From contig NZ_LTAY01000092.1 in NCBI RefSeq assembly GCF_002050515.1, positions 62,001 through 126,000 on the forward strand: a stretch of 64,000 nt of DNA. The letters are read 5' to 3'. Under the pieces are notes generated by a model that did no database searches, had not been told where the DNA came from, and worked only from the letters and a program-made list of their open reading frames with translations. Origin of the DNA: Clostridium thermobutyricum DSM 4928 (lineage in GTDB: Bacteria; Bacillota; Clostridia; Clostridiales; Clostridiaceae). Shown here in pieces: positions 55,865 through 64,000 of the stretch. The position numbers and the translations under genes were made by a program. Each line of letters starts with the position of its first letter. Within the stretch, counting starts at the first letter, position 1.

Positions 55865-57742
55865 TTATTTATTTATTTTTTTGTCATTATATATCTTTTG
55901 TAATTTATCTTGAATTGCTTTTTCTATTTTTTCCATATACTCTGCAAATACTTTTTTATCATTTAAGAAAGGTGAAAGTACACAAGCTCTTAGCACTGTT
56001 ACTTTTTGTACTTTATCCCACTCTTCTCTTGAAATTCCTATATTATTAACATATCCAAATGGACTATCACCATAATCTGGAACAGCAAAATCTGTATGAG
56101 AAGTAATAAAATCATTGCTGTATAATCCACCTCTAACATATGATGCTTCTTCATAGAAATCATGATTTAATTCATTCATTTTTTCTAAGTCTGTGTTTCC
56201 TACTTCATTAAATGCAAAATCAACCATATTAAAGTCTGGTCTTATAAGAGTATGTAATATTATTTCTTTGCCATCAACAACAAACTTCTTATCACTTAAA
56301 TATTCATATAAATTCATTGCTCCTTCAATAGAAGCTCCTATAAGTCTACCATATCCTGTAATATTAAGTGGTAAAGTTCTATGTGCTGCCCAAACTCCAG
56401 CTGCAGTTGCTCCAGCTTTTGATCCTTCAAGCATAAATGCTCCAAGTAATGCTGGAATATCCATTCCTTTTTCAAATACATATGTTGCAAAATAAGAAAT
56501 TGAATCTCTCATTCTCTTATCTTTAATTACTATTCCACCTGCTGAATATGGAATATATCCCATCTTATGAGGGTCAATAGTAACTGTATCCGCTTCACTT
56601 ATAGCTTTAAATGCTTCATAAGTGTCATCTTCAGGCCATTTTGTATTTGGATCTAAAATAACTCCATGCTCTTTATATTTTTCTTGAAGTTTATCTTTTG
56701 GAATAAAACTAAAGTCTTCATCTAAGAATATTGATCTTGCATATCCTCCATAAGCAGCATCTATATGTACATAGAAATGAATTCCTTCTTTTGCAAGTCT
56801 ATCTCTAACTTCAATTATTTTATGAATATCATCAACAGCACCTTCTTCTGTTGAACCAACAACTCCTACAACTCCAAATACAGGAATTTTTTGTGCTGCA
56901 AATTCTCTTATTTTCTTTTCTAGAAGCTCAGTATCCATTCTGAATTTTTCATTTACTTCTATAGCTTCTACATTTTCAAGACCAACTCCAATAATATCAG
57001 CTGCTTTAAGCCATGAATAATGTTTAGTTTGTGGAATTATCCACTTACCTAATTTAGCTATTTTTTCAACACCTTCTCTTGCTGAATGTTCTTTTAATTC
57101 ATCAAGTTTATCAGGCACTTTTTCAACTAAATCTAATATTTCTTTAACTGACATATTTAAAAGTTGCCATTCATCTTTTCCTTCTACTAATTCAGGAGCA
57201 ACTTCTTTCATAGCAAGTGGTAATGATTTAATATTTCTTGCATACCAAATCGCTTCAAGGTTAGCAATTGAACCATCTGCACAAATATGTCCCCAACCAA
57301 TATCATCTTGATATCCCATTAATTTTGCAAAATCTTCTCCAACTTCTTCTTCCATTTGTGAAGTTCCTGGTGAAGATTCATATGCAACGTTATTTCCATT
57401 ATATAACATAGCCCCAAAATATCCTAATATTGCTGGCATAAGTGTTTCTGAGTTCATATGACCTAAGAATCTTGGGGAATGCCATGGAAGTGATTGTGAT
57501 CTAAGTCTTATAGATAATTCTTTAAGAACATCTTCCATTCTATCAACAGATTCTTGGAAATCTTCTGTTCTTTTTTCTCTTCTATTTATTATTTCTTTAT
57601 CTTCTGGATGATAATTTTTTCTCCATTCACTATGATCTTCAAACATCATTTTAAGATATTTTTCAAATGTATTTTTATTTTCAGATTTAGGTCCTAAAAA
57701 GACTGCTTTAAGATTTAAATCCTCATTTGTTTTATCATTCAT
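55865..57742 (-). CDS. Tyrosine decarboxylase paralogue 2 (PLP group II)
   Basis: A 625-residue PLP enzyme in the bacterial tyrosine decarboxylase group. The Schiff-base lysine is Lys393 in [14 protein letters not shown], preceded by HIDAAYGG (Asp328 contacts the cofactor nitrogen) and [10 protein letters not shown] (His241 stacks on the ring). It aligns throughout with the Enterococcus faecalis enzyme as I remember it. It decarboxylates tyrosine, perhaps phenylalanine, to amines. It is 100 bp after the permease gene and probably co-transcribed. Confidence 0.88.
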   Translation of the reverse strand: MNDKTNEDLNLKAVFLGPKSENKNTFEKYLKMMFEDHSEWRKNYHPEDKEIINRREKRTEDFQESVDRMEDVLKELSIRLRSQSLPWHSPRFLGHMNSETLMPAILGYFGAMLYNGNNVAYESSPGTSQMEEEVGEDFAKLMGYQDDIGWGHICADGSIANLEAIWYARNIKSLPLAMKEVAPELVEGKDEWQLLNMSVKEILDLVEKVPDKLDELKEHSAREGVEKIAKLGKWIIPQTKHYSWLKAADIIGVGLENVEAIEVNEKFRMDTELLEKKIREFAAQKIPVFGVVGVVGSTEEGAVDDIHKIIEVRDRLAKEGIHFYVHIDAAYGGYARSIFLDEDFSFIPKDKLQEKYKEHGVILDPNTKWPEDDTYEAFKAISEADTVTIDPHKMGYIPYSAGGIVIKDKRMRDSISYFATYVFEKGMDIPALLGAFMLEGSKAGATAAGVWAAHRTLPLNITGYGRLIGASIEGAMNLYEYLSDKKFVVDGKEIILHTLIRPDFNMVDFAFNEVGNTDLEKMNELNHDFYEEASYVRGGLYSNDFITSHTDFAVPDYGDSPFGYVNNIGISREEWDKVQKVTVLRACVLSPFLNDKKVFAEYMEKIEKAIQDKLQKIYNDKKINK

Positions 57743-57841
57743 ATTTTTACTCCTTTATTTATAACAAATTATCTTTAATTCAAAACTAAAATTTATTAAC
57801 TTCTATATTTAATATTTTTTTAGAATAAATTAATCAAATTT

Positions 57842-59263
57842 TTAATGTCTATGATGATCATTCTTTTTCCAGCTTTCTTTTTTAACAGCATAAATTATAA
57901 ATGGTATTATAAAGAATACAACTGATGCAATTACTTGGAATGCAATATATCCTGGACCTTCACCTGGTCCTAATATTGATGGTGGTATTAAACTTGCAAT
58001 TATAGTTAATAAAATACCAACTAAAGCAAGAATAGCTACAAACCACATTGTTCCCATTCCACCTAATCTAAATGGTCTTTCTAATTCAGGCTTACTATAT
58101 CTTAATTTTATTATTGAGAATATCATTAATACATATGCCAAACAATAAAGTATTGTTGTTGTGATTGTGATTATTAGGAATGCGCTATTAACATTTGGTA
58201 CTACTACATATACAAAAGCTATAATTGAAATTATTATTGCTTGTAAAATTACAAATGTAATAGGAACTCCTTTTCTATTCCTCTTTTGGAATACTGGTGG
58301 TAATAATCCTTCTTCTGCAACTTTAATCATTGCTTTTGAAGGTCCAAGTACCCAAGCACTTAATTGTGCAAGTATTCCTATTGTTATCATCCATCCAATT
58401 ATATTTACAAAAATTGATGGCATACCTAATCCCTCAAAATAAATTGCGAAAGGTTGTAATATGTTAGATAATTGCATTTCTCCATTTGGAACAGCATTTG
58501 ACATTGTTAAACCTGTTACTAAATTTAATATAATGATTATTACTAATGTAAATATAACTGCTATAGGATAATTTCTCTTTGGATTATCAATATTATTTGC
58601 ATGAACTGAAGAAATTTCTATTCCTGCAAATATGAATATAACTCCTGAGAAATAAGTTAATGTTCCTGCACTATTAAAATCCGGGAACATTTTTCTAAAT
58701 TCAAATCCTCCAGCTAAGTATCCTCTTGGGTTTATTCCGAATTTAGCTAAATAAGCTAACCCTAAAATTATAAGAAGAATAAAAGGAATATATACTCCTA
58801 TTATTGCTCCCCAATTACCAACAACTTTAACCATGTCATATCTTAAGTTAAGAAGAGTAACTAGCCAATATGCAATTAGAATACAAATAAATACAAATAA
58901 ATTATTTTGTGAAAGTGATGGCATTCCTATAGCATATCCTAACATAACTCCTATTGTTGATGAAATCATAACCATTCCGAAAAACATTTGAACCCATAAA
59001 AGCCATGATGTTACAAATCCAAATTTTTCTCCAAAAGCTTCCTTAACCCAAACTTGAGGTCCTCCCTCTTTTGGATATGCAGTTGCAAGTTCAGCTGCAA
59101 TTAAAGCTATTGGGATGGCGAATAAAATAACTGCTCCAATTAAATAAGAAATCTGTGACCAACCTGTTATTGCTAAGGTAGGAACACTTCTTACAGTTCC
59201 AAAAAAAGCCATTGTAATTCCTACTAATTGAACCAAGCTAAGCTTCTTTTCTTCACTTCCCAT
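57842..59263 (-). CDS. APC-family amino acid/amine antiporter (TyrP-like)
   Basis: A 473-residue permease with about 12 helices. The start (SLVQLVGITMAFFGTVRSVPTLAITGW) and GGPQVWVKEAFGEKFGFVTSWLLWVQ resemble GadC/TyrP-type exchangers. Between two tyrosine decarboxylases it most likely swaps tyrosine for tyramine, generating proton motive force. The ATG follows AAGGAAGG. Substrate is inferred from context. Confidence 0.82.
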   Translation of the reverse strand: MGSEEKKLSLVQLVGITMAFFGTVRSVPTLAITGWSQISYLIGAVILFAIPIALIAAELATAYPKEGGPQVWVKEAFGEKFGFVTSWLLWVQMFFGMVMISSTIGVMLGYAIGMPSLSQNNLFVFICILIAYWLVTLLNLRYDMVKVVGNWGAIIGVYIPFILLIILGLAYLAKFGINPRGYLAGGFEFRKMFPDFNSAGTLTYFSGVIFIFAGIEISSVHANNIDNPKRNYPIAVIFTLVIIIILNLVTGLTMSNAVPNGEMQLSNILQPFAIYFEGLGMPSIFVNIIGWMITIGILAQLSAWVLGPSKAMIKVAEEGLLPPVFQKRNRKGVPITFVILQAIIISIIAFVYVVVPNVNSAFLIITITTTILYCLAYVLMIFSIIKLRYSKPELERPFRLGGMGTMWFVAILALVGILLTIIASLIPPSILGPGEGPGYIAFQVIASVVFFIIPFIIYAVKKESWKKNDHHRH

Positions 59264-59395
59264 AAAGATCCTTCCTTTCTTAAGTAATAAATTAATCTAC
59301 TTTGTCGATTATTGTAGATTTACTTCATTAAAAGTATTCTCTTTTCAAACCTTATTTATACAAGACTAATTTTTACAATAAAGGAATAAAAGCAT

Positions 59396-59431
59396 AAAAA
59401 AAATTGCTAGTACATAAGTACTAGCAATTTA
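59396..59431 (-). terminator. Terminator after decarboxylase 1
   Basis: AAATTGCTAGTAC / GTACTAGCAATTT, 13 perfect pairs with an ATAA loop, then TTTTTTT on the minus strand. It separates decarboxylase 1 from the permease, so the downstream genes need read-through or their own promoter. Confidence 0.92.
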
Positions 59432-59444
59432 TATCATTCAGAAA

Positions 59445-61292
59445 TTATTTTCTGTTGTATATTCTTTCTAATTTTCTTTGAATAGCTGCATCTACTTTTT
59501 CCATGTATTCATCAAATGTAGCTAAATCGTTTATGAATGGTGAAAGTACACAAGCTCTTAATACAGTAACTTTTTGTTCTTTATCCCATTCAGCTCTTGA
59601 GAATCCAAGTCTTTCAACATATGAGAATGGGCTATTTCCATACTCAGGAACTGCAAAGTCAGTGTGTGAAGTTATGAAGTCATTATCATATAATCCACCA
59701 TTTACATATGAAGCTTCTTCATAGAAGTCATGGTTTAATTTATTCATAACTTTTAAGTCAGTGTTTCCTTCTTCATTGAATGAGAAGTCTAACATGTTGA
59801 AGTCTGGTTGAACTAATGTGTGAAGTATAACTTTCTTACCATTAACCATGAATTCTTTGTTTTCGAAGTGTTTGTGTAAGTTCCAAGCACCTTCGATACC
59901 AGCTCCTATTAATTTTCCGTATCCAGTAATGTTTAGTGGAACTGTTCTGTGAGCTGTCCAAACTGATGCAGCAGTAGCTCCAGCTTTTGATCCTTCAAGC
60001 ATGAATGCTCCAAGTAATGCAGGAATATCCATTCCTTTTTCAAATACGTAAGTAGCGAAGTATGAAATTACTTCTCTCATTCTTGTATCTTTTATAACTA
60101 TTCCACCAGCTGAGTAAGGGATGTATCCCATTTTGTGTGGGTCAATAGTTACAGTTTCAGCTTCACTTATAGCTTTGAAAGCTTGGTAAGTATCATCTGA
60201 TGGCCATTGAGTTTCTTCATTTAAGAATACTCCATGTTCCATGTATTTAGCATGTAATTTATCTTGAGGTATGAAATCATAGTTTTCATCTAAGAATATT
60301 GATCTAGCATATCCCCCGTATGCAGCATCAATGTGTACATAGAAGTATATTCCTTCTTTAGCTAATTTATCTCTTAAAGCTATGATTTTGTGTATATCGT
60401 CAACAGCACCTTCTTCAGTTGATCCAACAACACCAACAACCCCTAAAGTAGGAATTCCTTGTTCAGCATTAGCTCTGATTTTAGCTTCTAAAAGCTCAAC
60501 ATCCATTCTGAATAATTCATTAACATCTACTTCTTCAACATTTTCAGTTCCTAAACCGATTATATCAGCAGCTTTTAACCATGAGTAGTGTTTAGTTCTT
60601 GGTACAAACCATTTACCTAATTTAGCAATTTTTTGTCCGCATCCTCTTGCTGATTTTTCTTTTATTAAATCGAAATCTTTAGCTTTGTCAGCTAAGTCTA
60701 AGATTTCTTCTGTTGACATATTTAATAATTCCCATTCAGTTTTTCCTTCAACTAATTCTGGAGCAACTTCTTGCATTGCAAGTGGTAATGATTTTATGTT
60801 TCTAGCATACCAAATAGCTTCTAAGTTAGCAATTGATCCGTCTGCACAGATATGTCCCCAACCATTTTTGTATCCCATTAATTGAGCAAAATCAGCTCCT
60901 ACTTCTTCTTCCATTTCTGAAGTACCTGGTGATGATTCATAAGCAACGTTATTTCCATTGTATAACATTGCAGCAAAGTATCCTAATATTGCTGGCATTA
61001 AAGTTTCTGAGTTCATGTGTCCTAAGAATCTTGGTGAATGCCATGGTAATGATTTTGATCTTAATTTTATTGATAATTGAGTTAATACATCCTCAACTTT
61101 TTCTGAAGTCATAGCAAAATCTTCTGCTTTGAAATCATCTCTTTTTATTATTGGTTGATCTTCTGGGTGATAGTTCTTTCTCCACTCACTGTGATCTTCA
61201 AATAATCTGTTAAGGTGTTTTGTATAAACATCTTTATTTTCTGATTTTGGCCCTAAGAATAAGGCTTTTAAGTTTACATCTCTCTCACTCAT
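59445..61292 (-). CDS. Tyrosine decarboxylase paralogue 1 (PLP group II)
   Basis: A 615-residue homologue of the enzyme at 55865. PLP lysine is Lys387 in [14 protein letters not shown] and the HIDAAYGG and [10 protein letters not shown] blocks are intact, so it should be active. Compared with its paralogue it uses more preferred codons (many GCT, GAA, AAC/AAG choices that look more like a highly expressed gene). The long non-coding leader (about 500 bp, with two large inverted repeats) suggests strong regulation. ATG after AAGGAGATG. Confidence 0.9.
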   Translation of the reverse strand: MSERDVNLKALFLGPKSENKDVYTKHLNRLFEDHSEWRKNYHPEDQPIIKRDDFKAEDFAMTSEKVEDVLTQLSIKLRSKSLPWHSPRFLGHMNSETLMPAILGYFAAMLYNGNNVAYESSPGTSEMEEEVGADFAQLMGYKNGWGHICADGSIANLEAIWYARNIKSLPLAMQEVAPELVEGKTEWELLNMSTEEILDLADKAKDFDLIKEKSARGCGQKIAKLGKWFVPRTKHYSWLKAADIIGLGTENVEEVDVNELFRMDVELLEAKIRANAEQGIPTLGVVGVVGSTEEGAVDDIHKIIALRDKLAKEGIYFYVHIDAAYGGYARSIFLDENYDFIPQDKLHAKYMEHGVFLNEETQWPSDDTYQAFKAISEAETVTIDPHKMGYIPYSAGGIVIKDTRMREVISYFATYVFEKGMDIPALLGAFMLEGSKAGATAASVWTAHRTVPLNITGYGKLIGAGIEGAWNLHKHFENKEFMVNGKKVILHTLVQPDFNMLDFSFNEEGNTDLKVMNKLNHDFYEEASYVNGGLYDNDFITSHTDFAVPEYGNSPFSYVERLGFSRAEWDKEQKVTVLRACVLSPFINDLATFDEYMEKVDAAIQRKLERIYNRK

Positions 61293-61474
61293 CGTTAGTA
61301 CATCTCCTTAAACTTCTATAATATGACCATTTAAAATAGTTTTTATTAAGCCTACAACAACTTCAAAACTCCATTTTAAATTACCATATATCCAATTTTA
61401 AATATTATATATATAAATTAATTTAAGCATTAGCTACAAATTAATTTTTATCTGATTTGCTTGCTAACATTTCG

Positions 61475-61522
61475 TATTAATACAAAGCTTAACTTCACTA
61501 CAAATTATAGCTTGTATTAATA
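61475..61522 (-). promoter_or_regulatory. Leader inverted repeat A of decarboxylase 1
   Basis: TATTAATACAAAGCT (61475-61489) pairs with AGCTTGTATTAATA (61509-61522), 14 pairs with one bulged A and a 19-base loop. It lies about 180 bp before the start codon. Confidence 0.6.
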
Positions 61523-61540
61523 CTTCATAATGTTAACCTG

Positions 61541-61591
61541 ATTCTTATAAATTTATCTTATATAGTCCTTATAAAACAAATTTATAAGAAT
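61541..61591 (-). promoter_or_regulatory. Leader inverted repeat B of decarboxylase 1
   Basis: ATTCTTATAAATTT (61541-61554) pairs perfectly with AAATTTATAAGAAT (61578-61591), 14 pairs with a 23-base loop. No U-run follows. It may be an operator or RNA switch element; a riboswitch class was not recognised. Confidence 0.6.
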
Positions 61592-61781
61592 AAAAATTTT
61601 AGATTAATAAATCTTTAAATAATTCCTAGTAAATAAATTTTCTTTTTCAATTAAATGTTTTAATTTCAAAAGTTTTCTTTTACTCAATAATTAATTTTCT
61701 TCACTATTTATTAAAAATAATTTCTTATTCTCTATAGCCCGTAGATAATATTCAATTATTTTTAAAACTTTTTAAGTTCAT

Positions 61782-61833
61782 TTGTTGGACGAACCTTATA
61801 CACTTATAATATTCCTTTTAATTTTTTTGTCAA
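61782..61833. promoter_or_regulatory. Opposed promoter-like pairs in the long gap
   Basis: Minus strand: TTGACA (61828-61833), 18 bp, TTATAA (61804-61809), which could start the long decarboxylase leader near 61797. Plus strand: TTGTTG (61782-61787), 17 bp, TATAAT (61805-61810), with no gene downstream before the terminator at 62137. The two overlap at the -10 boxes. The rest of 61293-62136 is AT-rich, with no reading frame or RNA I can name. Confidence 0.45.
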
Positions 61834-62136
61834 ATAAATTTGTTCAAATTCCAAAAAAACATACACTTTTTATTAATTATTTGTTCATATTAGTATAAAT
61901 TTATTAATATATAAATTATTACATATTTCGTAATTTTTATATTTAGGACACTAATTAGAAATATTTTTAATTATTTATTAATATTATAAGGCTTAATAAT
62001 ACTTTTTCTTCCATTTTTTTTAATCATTCTATTAATTGTTAGACTTATTTTTTTATGTAGTTATGTAACGTTTACCTTAAGTGTTCACATAAATGTTTTT
62101 TCATTTCTAAGGGTTTTTAGGCATTTATAGAAAATA

Positions 62137-62184
62137 AAAACAGTATCTTCTAGATATTTCAAATTATCTAAAAGATACTGTTTT
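62137..62184 (-). terminator. Terminator after the alcohol dehydrogenase
   Basis: AAAACAGTATCTT / AAGATACTGTTTT with an inner TAGATA / TATCTA extension, about 19 pairs, U-rich on both strands; it lies 11 bp past the stop at 62195. Confidence 0.9.
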
Positions 62185-62194
62185 CTTAATTTAT

Positions 62195-63358
62195 TTATAG
62201 AGAAGATTTAAATATTTGTATTATTGAGTCTTTATCTAATGGTTTATAACCATCTATTATTCCTTTTCTAACACAATGCTCTGCCATATCTTCAAAATGC
62301 TCATCATTTATATTTATTTCTTGTAAAGAACTTGGTATTTCTAATGATTTAAAAAATTCTCTAGTTTTTTCTATAGATTTTTTAGCTATCTCTTCTTTAT
62401 CTAAACTCTTATCTATATCCCATACATTAATTCCATACTGAACAAATTTTTCTATAGTTGTATTATCTAATACGTATTCCATCCAATTTGGAGTTAATAT
62501 TGCAAGCCCAACTCCATGAGTTATATCATAATAGGCACTTAATTCATGCTCTATTGGATGAACACTCCAAGCTCCTGATTTACCATTTGAAAGTAACCCA
62601 TTTATTGCAAGACTAGATGCCCACATTAAATTTGCTCTAGCTTCATAATTTTCTCCATCTCTATAAGCAATTGGTCCATAATGTATACAAGTTTTTAAAA
62701 GTGCTTCGCACATTCTATCTTGTAAATAAGCTCCTTCATTTTTACTAAAATAAACTTCTAATATATGACTCATTATATCTGCTGTTCCAGCTGCTGTTTG
62801 ATTTTTAGGAACTGTATAAGTATATTCTGGATCTAATATAGATGCTTTTGGTCTCAAATCTGGATGACCAAATCCTAATTTTTCTCGTGTTTCTAAATTA
62901 CTTATTACTGCTCCTGCATCCATTTCTGATCCTGTTGCTGCTAATGTTAAAACTGATATTATAGGAAGAACTTTTTTTATTTTTGAAGGATCTACTATTA
63001 AATCCCATGGATCTCCATCATAAAAGCTTCCTGCTGATATAGCTTTAGCACAATCTATTGTACTTCCTCCACCTATTGGAAGAATAACATCTATTTTATC
63101 ACTTTTTACAAATCTAACTCCGCGTCTTACTGTATCTATTCTTGGATTTGGTTCTACTCCTGAAATTTCTATACATTTTATATTATTTTCATTTAATAAA
63201 TCTAAGACTTTATCATATAACCCTATTTTTCGTATACTTCCTCCACCATATACTAATAGAACTTTTTCACCATATTTTTTTATTTCATTTGGTAAGTTTT
63301 CTATAGCTCCTTTACCAAAATGTATATCTGTTTTAATTGAATAATGAAAATTCTTCAT
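62195..63358 (-). CDS. Iron-containing alcohol dehydrogenase (butanol dehydrogenase-like)
   Basis: A 387-residue group III, NAD(P)-dependent enzyme. Nucleotide-binding motif GGGSIRKIG and PIGGGSTIDCAKAIS are followed by iron ligands around AGTADIMSHILEVY, HPIEHELSAYYDITHG and HGVGLAILTP. It reduces aldehydes to alcohols in fermentation. I chose ATG 63358 behind AAAGGAGG; an earlier in-frame start at 63379 lies above the site. A possible TTGACA box lies near 63475-63480. Confidence 0.92.
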   Translation of the reverse strand: MKNFHYSIKTDIHFGKGAIENLPNEIKKYGEKVLLVYGGGSIRKIGLYDKVLDLLNENNIKCIEISGVEPNPRIDTVRRGVRFVKSDKIDVILPIGGGSTIDCAKAISAGSFYDGDPWDLIVDPSKIKKVLPIISVLTLAATGSEMDAGAVISNLETREKLGFGHPDLRPKASILDPEYTYTVPKNQTAAGTADIMSHILEVYFSKNEGAYLQDRMCEALLKTCIHYGPIAYRDGENYEARANLMWASSLAINGLLSNGKSGAWSVHPIEHELSAYYDITHGVGLAILTPNWMEYVLDNTTIEKFVQYGINVWDIDKSLDKEEIAKKSIEKTREFFKSLEIPSSLQEININDEHFEDMAEHCVRKGIIDGYKPLDKDSIIQIFKSSL

Positions 63359-63517
63359 AATATCGCCTCCTTTTCTCATTATAATAGTATAGGATAATTA
63401 GTTTGTTATTATAATATTAATATTTTTTTATTTTACTTTTTTATTGTATTTTTATTATAATAAAAAAGACTTATTGTCAATTAATAAATTATATCAGTTA
63501 TAATTAAAGGAGGATTT

Positions 63518-64000
63518 ATGAAAAAGAATATAGATTTAATTTCTTATCCATTTCTTAATGAAGATTTTGGTCCTGTAGACCATGAGGTTTTAACAGATTA
63601 TCTCTCTTCTATACTTGGAAGAATTTATTCTTTAGATACACCTTTAAAAGAAGAAACATTTTGGCTTATGGATAAAGTTCTTCATTTAAATGGCTCAATT
63701 AGAGGAAAACTTGCTATATTTGATTCTGATATACAATATGGATTAAACTTAATTTCAAAATTAAAATCTTATAATAAAGATAGAATTTCTGGGTTTGTTT
63801 ATCCAATTGGCCATCCTATAGCTTGTGAATATCATGTTGCAAGAGGAATTGCTAAAAGAGTTTGTAGAAATTTATACTTACTAAAAAAAAGTGGAACTGA
63901 AGTTCCTGAAATTTTATTAGATTTTTCTAATTTAATGACTAATTTGCTATTTCTTTTTTCTTTGGAAGTTAATAGATTAAACAACATCCAAGAAAAAGTT
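63518..64000 (+). CDS. Cobalamin adenosyltransferase-like protein, partial at window end
   Basis: The first 161 residues of an open frame that runs off the window. ATG follows AAAGGAGG. The segment GFVYPIGHPIACEYHVARG followed by IAKRVCRNLYLL is similar to the PduO-type ATP:cob(I)alamin adenosyltransferase pattern, in which conserved arginines and a glutamate bind ATP; the rest is only loosely similar. The 3' end is missing because of the window edge, not because of truncation. Confidence 0.65.
   Translation, partial: MKKNIDLISYPFLNEDFGPVDHEVLTDYLSSILGRIYSLDTPLKEETFWLMDKVLHLNGSIRGKLAIFDSDIQYGLNLISKLKSYNKDRISGFVYPIGHPIACEYHVARGIAKRVCRNLYLLKKSGTEVPEILLDFSNLMTNLLFLFSLEVNRLNNIQEKV

Overview
The window is very AT-rich, with A/T-ending codons, frequent TTG and GTG starts behind strong AAGGAGG-type ribosome-binding sites, and U-rich intrinsic terminators. 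It carries an S-box and a T-box leader, a V-type ATPase operon, PerR, cysteine-rich proteins possibly linked to sporulation, and tig-clpP-clpX-lon-engB. Together these point to a low-GC Firmicute of the genus Clostridium. A C. perfringens-like species is my inference; no marker in the window proves it.

Layout. (1) 1-9352 is one perfect inverted duplication with arms of 4,676 bp and no spacer. Each arm holds the same methionine/SAM-cycle unit: SAM-I riboswitch, metF, luxS, a MetH-reactivation-domain protein and B12-dependent metH. The right arm joins ordinary chromosome. The left arm runs off the window and may be an assembly or amplification artefact. (2) 9443-10393 is a WecA/TagO-type polyprenyl-phosphate sugar-1-phosphate transferase, followed by a nine-gene V-type ATPase operon (10601-19117, minus strand) in the Enterococcus hirae ntpFIKECGABD order, with all Na+ ligands present in the rotor subunit. 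(3) 19301-32177 holds a B12-binding radical SAM protein, two hypotheticals, two convergent MOP-family flippases, an RluA pseudouridine synthase, an M20 amidohydrolase, a UvrD-like helicase and pncB. (4) 32212-38117 is a run of small genes: a lone EAL domain, perR with a possible divergent small RNA, a lipoprotein, and a cluster of Asn-, Gly- and Cys-rich proteins behind a possible sporulation promoter. (5) 38256-44647 is protein quality control: engB, lon, clpX, clpP and tig, split by terminators. (6) 44753-52325 holds envelope proteins (M23 peptidase, TcaA-like), a 47-residue cysteine peptide, a PHP phosphatase, an AlaX editing protein and a Ca2+/H+ exchanger. (7) 52628-61292 is a tyrosine-decarboxylation region: T-box-controlled tyrS, an AEC transporter, and two tyrosine-decarboxylase paralogues flanking an amino-acid permease. 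(8) 62195-64000 is an iron-dependent alcohol dehydrogenase and a partial cobalamin-adenosyltransferase-like gene cut by the window end.

How it fits together. The methionine unit recycles homocysteine with B12 and folate and makes AI-2; low SAM should switch it on through the riboswitch. In the tyrosine region, T-box tyrS next to decarboxylase and permease genes matches the known lactic-acid-bacterial tyramine loci, which consume protons and generate proton motive force. A sodium-type V-ATPase would serve ion homeostasis in a fermentative anaerobe. I saw no tRNA, rRNA, transposase or CRISPR array.
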